From NCBI GenBank assembly GCA_016234155.1, contig JACRGZ010000047.1:1-12228 (forward strand): a DNA stretch of 12,228 bases. Direction: 5' to 3'. This document shows, in pieces, positions 5,573 to 12,228 of this stretch (its first letter is position 1; every line of letters begins with the position of its first letter). Position numbers and translations under genes: made by a program. The notes below the pieces were generated by a model that worked only from the letters and a program-made list of their open reading frames with translations, was not told the origin of the DNA and did no database searches. The stretch is from Nitrospirota bacterium (lineage in GTDB: Bacteria; Nitrospirota; 9FT-COMBO-42-15; HDB-SIOI813).

Positions 5573-6162
5573 GTATCTGATGAAAAGACCTCTAACACGG
5601 CTGCATTAAACCCGTCGGCGCCTCTAATGCGGTAACACCTTGCCCAGAATATATCTTCAATGATGGAGAAATACTCAGCTAAAAAGTCACTCTTGATCTG
5701 GGTTATAGATAACTGGTCTCTCATTACAGGCACATTATAATCATTCAGCAGTGTCCCTACAGGCTTATTTTTCCTGTTAATCTCCTTTTTTATCGTATCC
5801 CCTATCCTTGATATGTCAATGACTGTATGTGCATAAACTAACCTTTTCTCGTTACAGTTCAGCCATGCATCTCTGATAATAGCTGCAGCGCCCTCTCTCG
5901 AGTCAAGAAACTTTGCCATCTCAAGGCCTATGCTCACCTCTTTCTGGCCTTTAACCTCTACAGAGACATCAGACAGGAACAGCGCCCTCAATAACTTGAC
6001 CAGCGCCCCGTCATAAAGCAATGTTAACCTGGCGGTGGGTGAGAGTTGATGCGTCATGGAATAAGAAATAAAATCTTCACTGTCCATCCATGGGGCAACC
6101 GGAATATGAGGAAAGGGTAGATGAGTCAGGTAATATTTTTCTAAAAGCATAGCCCATAGCAT
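5560..6162 (-). CDS. ubiC: UbiC/DUF98-like chorismate pyruvate-lyase
   Basis: The 200-residue protein is diverged but follows the UbiC pattern. An Arg-led strand pair reads RDAWLNCNEKRLVYAHTVID (Arg97 matching the substrate Arg of UbiC), then KPVGTLL (Gly136), and near the C-terminus FWARCYRI and VLEVF, where Glu191 matches the catalytic Glu of UbiC. It would convert chorismate to 4-hydroxybenzoate and pyruvate in the cytoplasm, feeding UbiA encoded by the next gene. ATG at 6162 has no Shine-Dalgarno; ATG at 6150 is an alternative start and would fit a possible promoter that overlaps the first ATG. The assignment rests on these scattered motifs and the operon position; a lyase of another 3-carboxyenolpyruvyl substrate cannot be excluded. 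Confidence 0.75.
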   Translation of the reverse strand: MLWAMLLEKYYLTHLPFPHIPVAPWMDSEDFISYSMTHQLSPTARLTLLYDGALVKLLRALFLSDVSVEVKGQKEVSIGLEMAKFLDSREGAAAIIRDAWLNCNEKRLVYAHTVIDISRIGDTIKKEINRKNKPVGTLLNDYNVPVMRDQLSITQIKSDFLAEYFSIIEDIFWARCYRIRGADGFNAAVLEVFSSDTWKS

Positions 6163-6187
6163 AAAACAAAGGGTTTTAAGAAGTCAA
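6158..6187 (-). promoter_or_regulatory. Possible internal promoter before the ubiC-like gene
   Basis: On the minus strand TTGACT (6187-6182) is followed after 18 bp by TATGCT (6163-6158). The -35 is good and the -10 weak. If used, transcription would begin downstream of the ATG at 6162, favouring the ATG at 6150. Confidence 0.3.
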
Positions 6188-6205
6188 CTTTTATATGGTT
6201 CATCA

Positions 6206-6958
6206 CTATTTACTATTCACATACCGTTGGACATCCACCAGCCTCTTCCCTGTGATATGAGTTATATACATATCAAGTATCCCCTTGATCTCACCCCTTA
6301 TACTGTTTGAAAGTGTAAACCTGTTAAGGTAATGCGGTGATATGGATTGCCATTTCCGTATGACTGCTATAGTGCCGCCGCTTGCCACTACACACCCTCC
6401 ACTCACCCTGTCATGGCATAAAGTACATAAAAGACCGCCCTCTGCCATAGAAATAGCTATCTTCGTATCTTTCATCTCTCTGTTACATCTTACACAACCA
6501 TCCAATCGCAGTCCGAGACCCGCTATATGCAGGATCTGAATCTGATAATAAAACAGGATAGTCTCTACAGGGGTTCCAGAAACTATCGCCCCAAGAGAGT
6601 TATGAAGCAGGGAGAATAATGTCTTGCTGGGGTCTTCGAGAGGCGTTAATTTCCTTAATGCATCTACCATGCGGGATGCATACAGCAGAAGTGTGAGATC
6701 TTCCCTGATCCGGCTGAAGGACTCAATTATATCTGCTGACTCTATACGGTATAAGGAATTATTGCTCTTCCTGAAGAGGCCTAATCTGCAATGTGTGAAA
6801 GGTTCGAGTGAACCGCCAAACCTGTTCTTAAAACTCCTGGCGCCTTTTGCTATACCATCTATCTTCCCAAGGTCATCTGAGAATATCTCTACCAGCCTGT
6901 CATACTCACCCATCGGACGGCTGTTAAGGATGATACCTGATGTCTTTATTAAAGGCAT
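6206..6958 (-). CDS. recO: DNA repair protein RecO
   Basis: RecO anneals single strands and with RecR loads RecA onto SSB-coated DNA. The 250-residue protein has the N-terminal OB fold (about 1-80, with TSGIILNSRPMGEYDRLVEIF and KGARSFKNRFGG) followed by the helical domain. The zinc-binding cysteines are Cys155/Cys158 (CVRC) and Cys178/Cys181 (CTLC). Length is typical. ATG at 6958 lies 13 bp after the mgtE stop with no clear Shine-Dalgarno, suggesting coupling to mgtE translation. The Era-RecO association is common in bacteria; here mgtE sits between them. Confidence 0.93.
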   Translation of the reverse strand: MPLIKTSGIILNSRPMGEYDRLVEIFSDDLGKIDGIAKGARSFKNRFGGSLEPFTHCRLGLFRKSNNSLYRIESADIIESFSRIREDLTLLLYASRMVDALRKLTPLEDPSKTLFSLLHNSLGAIVSGTPVETILFYYQIQILHIAGLGLRLDGCVRCNREMKDTKIAISMAEGGLLCTLCHDRVSGGCVVASGGTIAVIRKWQSISPHYLNRFTLSNSIRGEIKGILDMYITHITGKRLVDVQRYVNSK

Positions 6959-6971
6959 TTTTCAGCGCCAA

Positions 6972-8327
6972 CTACAGGAACTTAAGCATTATTGTAGCCA
7001 CAGTAAGGTATATGGTGAATCCCACTATGTCAGTCAGTGTAGTAACCACCGGGCCGGAGGACACGGCAGGGTCTATCTTTAATATCTTGAAAAGGACAGG
7101 CATAAGGGTACCCAGTGCAGATGCAACTGTAATAGAGACAAACATGGCATTGCCTACGATCAAGCCAAGCATTGGCCGCCCATGCCATGCATAAGCTATA
7201 ATGCCGAGCAAGAGCCCGCAGATTGTCCCTATAAACAGGGCCACCCTAATGTCCTTTAACCATATCCTCATAGCATTTGTAACCTCCACACGGCCTGTTG
7301 CCAATCCACGTACAACAACAGTGGAAGATTGCACCCCCACATTGCCGGAGATGGCGCTTATTATCGGGGCAAATGAGACAAGCGCTATAACCTGCTCAAG
7401 CGTTGCCTTAAAATGCCAGAGGACGGCGCCAACGATAAGCTCTCCAAGGAGCGTCCCCATAAGCCATGGGAGCCTGAATCTCGTTATCCTCAGGGCTGAG
7501 CTTGTAAATATATATTCGTCATCCTCTGTGCCTGCCATCTTCAGTATATCTTCTGTAGCCTCTTCCCTGATAACATCTATGACATCATCTACGGTAATAA
7601 TACCAATGAGCCTATCCTCTTTATCCACTACCGGTACGGCAAGTATATTATACCTTGCTACAAGACGGGCTACCTCCTCCTGGTCTACACCGGTATCTAC
7701 ACGGATAACTTCCTTTTCCATAATATCCCGCAGTTTTGTAAAGGGAGGGACAAGGAGCAACTGCCTCAGGGATACGACCCCCACTAACTTGCCGATTTCA
7801 TCAACCACATATACATAGAAGACCATCTCTACCTCTCCCGCCTCCTGGATCTTCTTAATGGCATCCTGGACACTCGTATCGTCGGGGAGTGAAAAGACCT
7901 TTGTATTCATTATTCCGCCGGCAGTCTCGGCAGGATATTGCAGCAGTTCTTTTACAGCCTCATATTCTTTAACCCCCATAAGCGTAAGGACTTCATGCCC
8001 TTTCTCTTCAGTCAAGTCTGCAAATATATCTGCGACATCATCAGAGGGTATATGCCTTAAAAGCTGGACTATCTCATATGGCGGAAGTGTCTCCAGCACG
8101 GCGCGCCTGCTCCCTTCGTCCATCTCGCTAATAAGTTGAGCCTTGGTCTTACTCTCTTTAACGAGGCCGAATATGGTGTTCTTCTCTTTGACGTCGAGGT
8201 TTCTGAATAGCCGTGCAAGGTCAGCAGGGTGCATACGGTTGGCCATATTGGCCAAATTGGCTATAGCCCCGCGGTGCAGGAACTTCCTTACAGTCCAGAT
8301 AAGCTGATCAAATTTTACAATAGCCAT
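6972..8327 (-). CDS. mgtE: MgtE-family magnesium transporter
   Basis: This inner-membrane Mg2+ channel has the complete three-part layout over 451 residues. An N-terminal superhelical MgtE_N domain (about 20-130) is followed by two CBS domains (about 135-190 and 200-260, with PAETAGGIMNT and VPVVDKEDRLIGIITVDDV). A membrane domain of five helices starts near 285. Pore signatures are ISGNVGVQSS (326-335) and DPAVSSGPVVTTLTDIVGF, where Asp419 and the TTxxD segment line the ion path. The CBS and N domains close the channel when cytoplasmic Mg2+ is high. I chose ATG at 8327; a TTG at 8342 in the same frame lies inside the repeat and has no better ribosome site. The 80 bp upstream to era are entirely repeat. 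Confidence 0.94.
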   Translation of the reverse strand: MAIVKFDQLIWTVRKFLHRGAIANLANMANRMHPADLARLFRNLDVKEKNTIFGLVKESKTKAQLISEMDEGSRRAVLETLPPYEIVQLLRHIPSDDVADIFADLTEEKGHEVLTLMGVKEYEAVKELLQYPAETAGGIMNTKVFSLPDDTSVQDAIKKIQEAGEVEMVFYVYVVDEIGKLVGVVSLRQLLLVPPFTKLRDIMEKEVIRVDTGVDQEEVARLVARYNILAVPVVDKEDRLIGIITVDDVIDVIREEATEDILKMAGTEDDEYIFTSSALRITRFRLPWLMGTLLGELIVGAVLWHFKATLEQVIALVSFAPIISAISGNVGVQSSTVVVRGLATGRVEVTNAMRIWLKDIRVALFIGTICGLLLGIIAYAWHGRPMLGLIVGNAMFVSITVASALGTLMPVLFKILKIDPAVSSGPVVTTLTDIVGFTIYLTVATIMLKFL

Positions 8328-8332
8328 ATTTT

Positions 8333-8389
8333 CAATTCTCAATTCTCAATTGTTAACTGTCAATTGCTACGTTGCCCATTGTCAATTGC
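8333..8389. repeat. Heptad array (CAATTCT / CAATTGT type)
   Basis: Units of seven read CAATTCT, CAATTCT, CAATTGT, TAACTGT, CAATTGC from 8333. After an 8-nt step (TACGTTGC) come CCATTGT and CAATTGC. The core CAATTG is itself palindromic, so the array can pair with itself. It fills the space between era and mgtE and touches the mgtE start region. Confidence 0.7.
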
Positions 8390-8414
8390 CGACCATAAAG
8401 GTCGGCGCTACAAC
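8388..8414. repeat. Hairpin repeat GCCGACC-ATAAA-GGTCGGC
   Basis: A perfect 7-bp stem with a 5-nt loop (8388-8406) is followed by GCTACAAC. Read on the minus strand the element begins TTGTAGCGCCGACC, and the TAG within it is the era stop codon. It may serve as a terminator or mRNA 3' stabiliser after era. It abuts the heptad array, so two different repeats are stacked in one short gap. Confidence 0.65.
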
Positions 8415-9307
8415 TTGTATCCTAACATCCTCAATATCCTGTCGTCACTCCTCCAGCCGGCCTTCACCTTCACCCATAGCTCTAAGAAGACCTTTATACC
8501 CATAATGGCCTCAAGCTCCTCTCTCGCAAGCCGGCCTACCTTTTTTAACATGGCCCCGCCCTTCCCTATTATTATACCCTTCTGGGAATCCCTCTCCACA
8601 AATATTACCGCCCTTATAAAGACCATGTTCTTCTCTTTGTCCTCCCTGAATTCCTCAATCCCCACTGCAATAGAATATGGTATCTCCTCATATGTGAGCT
8701 GGAATATCTTTTCCCTGACAAGCTCAGCAGCAATAAACCTCATAGGCTGGTCAGTCACTGTATCTTCAGGAAAGTATCTTGGGCCCTCCGGCAGATGCCG
8801 TAAAATAGCATCAGTAAGACCATCCAAATTCTCTCCAGAGAGGGCTGATATGGGGAATATCTCCTCAAACCTGTAAAGGCGCCTGTACTCGTCTATCTGG
8901 GGCAGCAGTGTGCTTTTTTGCACAGCATCTATCTTATTAATCAGAAGAAACACGGGCCTTTGGGTCCTCCCGAGTAATTCTATTATATACCTGTCACCAG
9001 GACCTGATACCCCACCTGCCTCCACCATGAAGGAGATAATGTCAACCTCGTCAAGTGTGTTGAGAGCGACCCTTACCATATACTCATTCAGCTTATGCCT
9101 TGGCTTATAAATGCCGGGTGTATCAAGAAAGATGACCTGCGCACCCTGCATGTTCTTTACACCGAGTATTTTATTCCTTGTAGTCTGGGGCTTGTCAGAG
9201 ACTATCGAAATCTTCTCACCCAAAAGGGTATTGAGGAGTGTAGACTTCCCGACATTTGGCCTTCCGATTATAGAGACAAACCCGGATTTTAAGACATCTA
9301 CGGACAT
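8408..9307 (-). CDS. era: GTPase Era
   Basis: Era binds the 3' end of 16S rRNA and acts in 30S ribosome maturation. All G motifs are present: GRPNVGKS (15-22), the switch I PQTTRN (Thr42/Thr43), DTPG (62-65), NKID (124-127) and SAL (154-156). The C-terminal KH domain has the RNA-binding GIIIGKGG (244-251) and ends in WVKVKAGWRSDDRILRMLGY. ATG at 9307 gives 299 residues, the usual size; a GTG at 9316 in frame is the alternative and neither has a clear ribosome site. The TAG stop lies inside a palindromic repeat. Upstream is the diguanylate cyclase gene on the same strand, 119 bp away and separated by a heptad palindrome. Confidence 0.95.
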   Translation of the reverse strand: MSVDVLKSGFVSIIGRPNVGKSTLLNTLLGEKISIVSDKPQTTRNKILGVKNMQGAQVIFLDTPGIYKPRHKLNEYMVRVALNTLDEVDIISFMVEAGGVSGPGDRYIIELLGRTQRPVFLLINKIDAVQKSTLLPQIDEYRRLYRFEEIFPISALSGENLDGLTDAILRHLPEGPRYFPEDTVTDQPMRFIAAELVREKIFQLTYEEIPYSIAVGIEEFREDKEKNMVFIRAVIFVERDSQKGIIIGKGGAMLKKVGRLAREELEAIMGIKVFLELWVKVKAGWRSDDRILRMLGYKL

Positions 9308-9357
9308 CAGAGGCACTGTAGCATATTTTTCAAAAGAGAGGCAAGAACAACTAAATT

Positions 9358-9425
9358 AATGCGGAGTGCGGAATGTGGAATTTCTATTCATTTTATTCCG
9401 CAATCCGCAATCCGAATTCCGCATT
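9358..9425. repeat. Heptad palindrome (GCGGAAT / ATTCCGC)
   Basis: Left units are GCGGAGT, GCGGAAT, GTGGAAT (9361-9381). Right units are ATTCCGC, AATCCGC, AATCCGA, ATTCCGC (9395-9422), the reverse complements. Outer ends AATGCGGA and TCCGCATT close the element. It starts one base beyond the TAA stop of the GGDEF gene and may terminate it. It fills most of the gap between that gene and era. Confidence 0.85.
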
Positions 9426-9426
9426 A

Positions 9427-10701
9427 TTATGTGGTAACCACTCCTGCAACACACCTGTTTCTTCCGCTGTTTTTCGCCACATAGAGGTTGCTGTCCGCCT
9501 CCTGAATAATCTGGTCGATGTTACTCTTTCCTGCAGAATCAGCAACTCCAATACTTATGGTCAGCGGTTTTTCCAATCCTGTAAACTTGTACGACTCCAC
9601 CATTTTCCTTAATCTCTCCACATGTGCCAGTACCCCTGATTTAGGTGTGCAGGGGTATATTATTGCAAACTCCTCTCCCCCGTAACGCACCACCATATCT
9701 GTCTCCCTGACATTCTCCTTGGTCAGCATAACAAGTTCTTTGAGGACTAAATCACCCACCTGATGACCAAGGGTATCATTTATCACTTTGAAGTGGTCTA
9801 TATCTATGAGTGAGAGTGAGAAGATAGTCCCGTAACGTATGCACCTGCTCATCTCCTCATTGATCCTGATATCAAAGTATCTCCTGTTATATGCCATCGT
9901 AAGCGGATCAACTATAGTAAGAGAATCGGATAAGTTTTTAGCCTCCTTTATCCTCTCTGTAACTGCATCGACCATAGCAGCTATCTCTCTGCCACATTCC
10001 ACACCATTCATGTCAGCTTTACAGTCATAATTCCCATCTTTTATTGCACTAAGGAGGGGGAGTAACCTCTTATAGTATTTACAGGAATGAAACACTACAA
10101 AAGAGATGACAACTATCACGCTAAACAACGATAGATTTATTATATTTCTTATCCACTTCGTTTTCTCTATTACAGTTGGGAGTCCCTCACTTACCTCTCC
10201 ATATTCTTTTCCTAAGAAATCACCGAGTTCCTTGACAAACACCTCCATCACCTTACCATTATCTATTGCTACTGCTACGTTTCGTTCCTTGTCACTTTCA
10301 CCGGACATTACCACAGCATTCACTTTATCCATAAAACCAGGGTATAGTCTCTCTATTACCTCTAAGTGGTGTGAATAGACCCTGAATAGCTCGTCATCAC
10401 TGTTAGAATAAAAGATATAGCTGACCCCCTTTGAGATACCCTCAATCCCCTGCTCTAACTCCTTGAGATGAGCATTAATATCATCAGATGACTCAAGTGT
10501 CCCATATTTAAGGCTGTACAGATCTTTCTGGATACCGGTTATATGGACGACAAGTCCGTGGCCGTAATATATTATAGACAGACGCTGGTTATACAGTTCA
10601 ATTTCTTTATCAAGTTTCTCTGCGTAATATTCAGAGACAATATAGGCTATTATAAATAGTGCAGATACAAGGACAATATATACCTTTAAGCGCTCCTTCA
10701 T
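9427..10701 (-). CDS. Membrane-anchored diguanylate cyclase (GGDEF)
   Basis: The 424-residue protein makes cyclic di-GMP. An N-terminal membrane helix (about 7-24), a 160-residue mostly helical extracytoplasmic region, a second helix (about 186-206) and a HAMP-like linker (207-260) lead into a GGDEF domain (262-420). The catalytic loop is GGEEF at 341-345; metal-binding Asp300 and the DHFKVINDT segment are intact. The product-inhibition I-site is present as RETD (332-335), five residues before GGEEF, so the enzyme should be active and feedback-inhibited. I do not recognise the sensor region as a named domain. ATG at 10701 has GAGGGG close upstream. It is divergent from nadA and upstream of era on the same strand. 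Confidence 0.9.
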   Translation of the reverse strand: MKERLKVYIVLVSALFIIAYIVSEYYAEKLDKEIELYNQRLSIIYYGHGLVVHITGIQKDLYSLKYGTLESSDDINAHLKELEQGIEGISKGVSYIFYSNSDDELFRVYSHHLEVIERLYPGFMDKVNAVVMSGESDKERNVAVAIDNGKVMEVFVKELGDFLGKEYGEVSEGLPTVIEKTKWIRNIINLSLFSVIVVISFVVFHSCKYYKRLLPLLSAIKDGNYDCKADMNGVECGREIAAMVDAVTERIKEAKNLSDSLTIVDPLTMAYNRRYFDIRINEEMSRCIRYGTIFSLSLIDIDHFKVINDTLGHQVGDLVLKELVMLTKENVRETDMVVRYGGEEFAIIYPCTPKSGVLAHVERLRKMVESYKFTGLEKPLTISIGVADSAGKSNIDQIIQEADSNLYVAKNSGRNRCVAGVVTT

Positions 10702-10781
10702 GCACCCCTCTATACTGTAATATGGGATAATCGGATATTAGTATCGGCAAAACCAGAGGTATACTGAATAGTCAAAACTGT

Positions 10782-10811
10782 TTGATTTTATTAAATTTAC
10801 TATATTATAAT
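10782..10811 (+). promoter_or_regulatory. Probable nadA promoter
   Basis: TTGATT (10782-10787) and a perfect TATAAT (10806-10811) are 18 bp apart. Transcription would begin near 10818, right at the nadA start codon, implying a leaderless message. The AT-rich sequence allows other -10 choices such as TATATT at 10801. Confidence 0.5.
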
Positions 10812-10819
10812 AAGTTGTG

Positions 10820-11932
10820 ATGGCTACTAATAAGTCTCACCTGTTAGAAGATTACCTGGATTTATCAGCAGATGACCTCGATAAACGGATAATTATTGCA
10901 AAAGAGACCATGGGTAGACGTCTCCTCATCTTAGGCCATCACTACCAGCAGGACGATGTGATAAAGTTCGCTGACTTCAGGGGTGATTCCTTAAAACTCT
11001 CTCAGGAAGCTGCTAAAAGTGACAGGGAGTTTATAGTATTCTGCGGGGTGCACTTTATGGCCGAGACGGCAGATATCATTACAGGGGAGCATCAGAAGGT
11101 TATCCTGCCGGATATCACCGCCGGATGTTCCATGGCTGATATGGCGAATCTATACAAGGTAGAGAATGCATGGAAGGATATAACTCATATTGTGGGTGAG
11201 CATAATATATTACCGGTAACGTATATCAATTCATCCGCTGACCTAAAGGCATTCTGCGGACGGAAAGGCGGCTCTGTTTGCACATCGTCTTCAGCAGAGC
11301 GGATAATACGTTGGGCATTAGGAGAACATGGAAAGATATTTTTCTTCCCGGATGAACATTTAGGAAGGAACAGCGCTGTAAAGATGGGCATCCCCGAAGA
11401 GGAGATTATAGTATGGCGCCGGGATGAGCCTATGGGTGGGCCTATGGGTGGGCCTATGGGTGGGAATGATAAGGAAAAGATAAAAAAGGCAAGGATTATC
11501 CTGTGGGATGGATTCTGCAGTGTTCATATGTTGTTTCTTCCAAAGCATGTGGAATATTTCAGGGAACGATATCCTGGGATAAATGTAATCGTTCACCCGG
11601 AATGCCGCAGGGAGGTGGTGGAATTATCTGACCTGTGCGGTTCCACAGAATATATTATAAACAGGATAAAGGAATCGCCCGCCGGCACGGCGTGGGCAAT
11701 CGGGACTGAGATCAATCTTGTAAACCGCCTCAGGAAAGAACAACCTGATAAGACTATATTTTTCTTATCCCCTACTGTGTGCCTCTGTTCCACCATGTAC
11801 AGGATTGACCCCCAGCATCTGTGCTGGGCATTGGAAAACCTCGTCGAGGGGACAGTGGTAAATCAGATAATAGTGCCGGAAGAGGAAAAAAGATGGGCAA
11901 GGGTGGCGCTGGAGCGGATGCTTGCGCTATAG
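10820..11932 (+). CDS. nadA: Quinolinate synthase NadA
   Basis: NadA condenses iminoaspartate with dihydroxyacetone phosphate to quinolinate in de novo NAD synthesis, using an oxygen-sensitive 4Fe-4S cluster. Recognisable motifs are GHHYQQDDV (39-47), ADFRGDSLKLS, CGVHFMAETA, PDEHLGRN and SPTVCLCSTM. Probable cluster ligands are Cys103 (TAGCSMAD), Cys233 (GFCSVH) and Cys321 (or Cys323). The 370-residue length fits the longer NadA group. ATG at 10820 is preferred; GTG at 10817 is in frame, and no Shine-Dalgarno is visible before either. Residues 204-215 are an unusual PMGG triple repeat encoded by a 12-bp tandem repeat, in the linker before ILWDGFC where relatives have a single short Pro-Leu-Gly-Gly-like turn. 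nadB and nadC are not in the window. Confidence 0.95.
   Translation: MATNKSHLLEDYLDLSADDLDKRIIIAKETMGRRLLILGHHYQQDDVIKFADFRGDSLKLSQEAAKSDREFIVFCGVHFMAETADIITGEHQKVILPDITAGCSMADMANLYKVENAWKDITHIVGEHNILPVTYINSSADLKAFCGRKGGSVCTSSSAERIIRWALGEHGKIFFFPDEHLGRNSAVKMGIPEEEIIVWRRDEPMGGPMGGPMGGNDKEKIKKARIILWDGFCSVHMLFLPKHVEYFRERYPGINVIVHPECRREVVELSDLCGSTEYIINRIKESPAGTAWAIGTEINLVNRLRKEQPDKTIFFLSPTVCLCSTMYRIDPQHLCWALENLVEGTVVNQIIVPEEEKRWARVALERMLAL
11429..11464 (+). repeat. In-frame 12-bp tandem repeat (CCTATGGGTGGG x3) within nadA
   Basis: Three perfect copies of CCTATGGGTGGG encode PMGG three times. The unit is a multiple of three, so copy-number change would keep the frame. The GGG tracts (11434-11464) have loops of 1, 5, 1, 5 and 1 nt, fitting a G-quadruplex motif on the coding strand. 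Confidence 0.9.
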
Positions 11933-11989
11933 AATTTTACCATGAAGCAGTTCGATCAATTCAATGCATCCCTTCTCTTCTGTCCAGAT

Positions 11990-12143
11990 AAATTCTAAAT
12001 CCTAATATCTAAATCCTAAACAAATCCAACCCTGAATCAAGTTCAGGGCAAATGACCTAAATTCAAAACTCTATGCCGTTTTGAACATTTGAATTTTGGT
12101 CATTTGATATTGTTTAGGATTTAGATATTGGAATTTGGGGATT
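11990..12143. repeat. About 150-bp nested palindromic element with heptad arms
   Basis: Left arm heptads are AAATTCT, AAATCCT, AATATCT, AAATCCT (11990-12017); right arm heptads are AGGATTT, AGATATT, GGAATTT (12116-12136), their reverse complements. Inside lie CAAATGACCTAAATTCAAA (12049-12067) pairing with its near-exact complement at 12088-12106, and TTCAAAAC/GTTTTGAA (12062-12085) at the centre. A half-copy of the CTGAA repeat found at 1404-1422 sits at 12030-12048. The element fills most of the 228-bp gap after nadA, which has no gene that I can see. Confidence 0.85.
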
Positions 12144-12160
12144 TTCTAAAGGGGGCTACG

Positions 12161-12228
12161 ATGAGAAAAACACTTTTGTTTGCTGTATGTTTTCTGTTGG
12201 TTGCTACTCCATCCTTTGCAGATATCTA
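12161..12228 (+). CDS. Start of a gene for an exported protein (cut by window end)
   Basis: ATG at 12161 follows AAAGGGGG (12148-12155) with a 5-nt spacer, a strong ribosome site. The 22 visible residues begin MRKTLLFAVCFLLVATPSFA and continue Asp-Ile. This is a classical Sec signal peptide: basic start, hydrophobic core with Leu/Val/Phe, and Ser-Phe-Ala before a likely cleavage site. The mature protein is beyond the window, so the function is unknown; a periplasmic or outer-membrane location is expected. Confidence 0.75.
   Translation, partial: MRKTLLFAVCFLLVATPSFADI

Noticed and set aside
7201..7818. 205-residue reading frame antisense to mgtE
   Set aside because: It is a Ser/Thr-rich shadow of the mgtE coding strand; the mgtE motifs on the other strand are unambiguous.
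8328..8407. Possible Mg2+-sensing riboswitch before mgtE
   Set aside because: The leader is only a heptad array and a simple 7-bp hairpin; no M-box-like multi-helix layout can be seen.
8229..8876. 215-residue reading frame antisense to era and mgtE
   Set aside because: It crosses the repeat region and the complement of era; composition and lack of motifs mark it as a shadow.
1..12228. tRNA or rRNA genes
   Set aside because: No cloverleaf-like segment with a GTTCGA-type T loop and no rRNA-like conserved stretch was noticed by eye; a covariance-model scan was not possible.

Overview
The window is bacterial chromosome of moderate GC content with short, often overlapping gene spacing and many short palindromic intergenic repeats. 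Gene content (PerR with a 2-Cys peroxiredoxin, UbiC/UbiA/UbiD, RecO, MgtE, Era, a GGDEF protein, NadA) and the repeat types suggest a diderm with Nitrospirota-like or deltaproteobacterial-grade affinity. That assignment is an impression from protein style; no rRNA or other decisive marker is present.

Left part (1-1870, mostly minus strand): accessory and partly decayed. It holds a deleted and frameshifted remnant of an AlbA_2/Schlafen plus HATPase_c_4 regulator, an apparently intact mntA-hepT (MNT/HEPN) toxin-antitoxin pair with overlapping genes, a palindromic repeat, and a C-terminal scrap of a TatD-family nuclease that stops at a second repeat.

Oxidative-stress part (1816-3211, plus strand): perR sits behind a sigma70-type promoter whose -10 lies inside the first of two 7-1-7 PerR/Fur boxes. 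About 310 bp of stacked repeats (a 10-heptad hairpin array, a compound palindrome, a partly duplicated leader) follow, then a typical 2-Cys peroxiredoxin with a strong ribosome binding site.

Housekeeping block (3220-10701, minus strand), in transcription order: diguanylate cyclase, era, mgtE, recO, ubiC-like, ubiA, ubiD. The last three overlap by 11-13 bp. Together they would make 4-hydroxybenzoate from chorismate, prenylate it and decarboxylate it, which are the first steps of a ubiquinone- or plastoquinone-type quinone. ubiD converges with the peroxiredoxin gene, and its stop codon is supplied by a repeat.

Right part (10782-12228, plus strand): nadA is divergent from the diguanylate cyclase and carries an in-frame 12-bp repeat present three times. 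A roughly 150-bp nested palindrome follows, then the start of a gene for an exported protein.

No wholly new multi-gene system was found. The most unusual signal is a set of four intergenic arrays, unrelated in sequence, each built of 7-bp units and several arranged as unit array plus inverted unit array. Palindromic repeats also sit on or next to the stop codons of perR, ubiD, era and the GGDEF gene.
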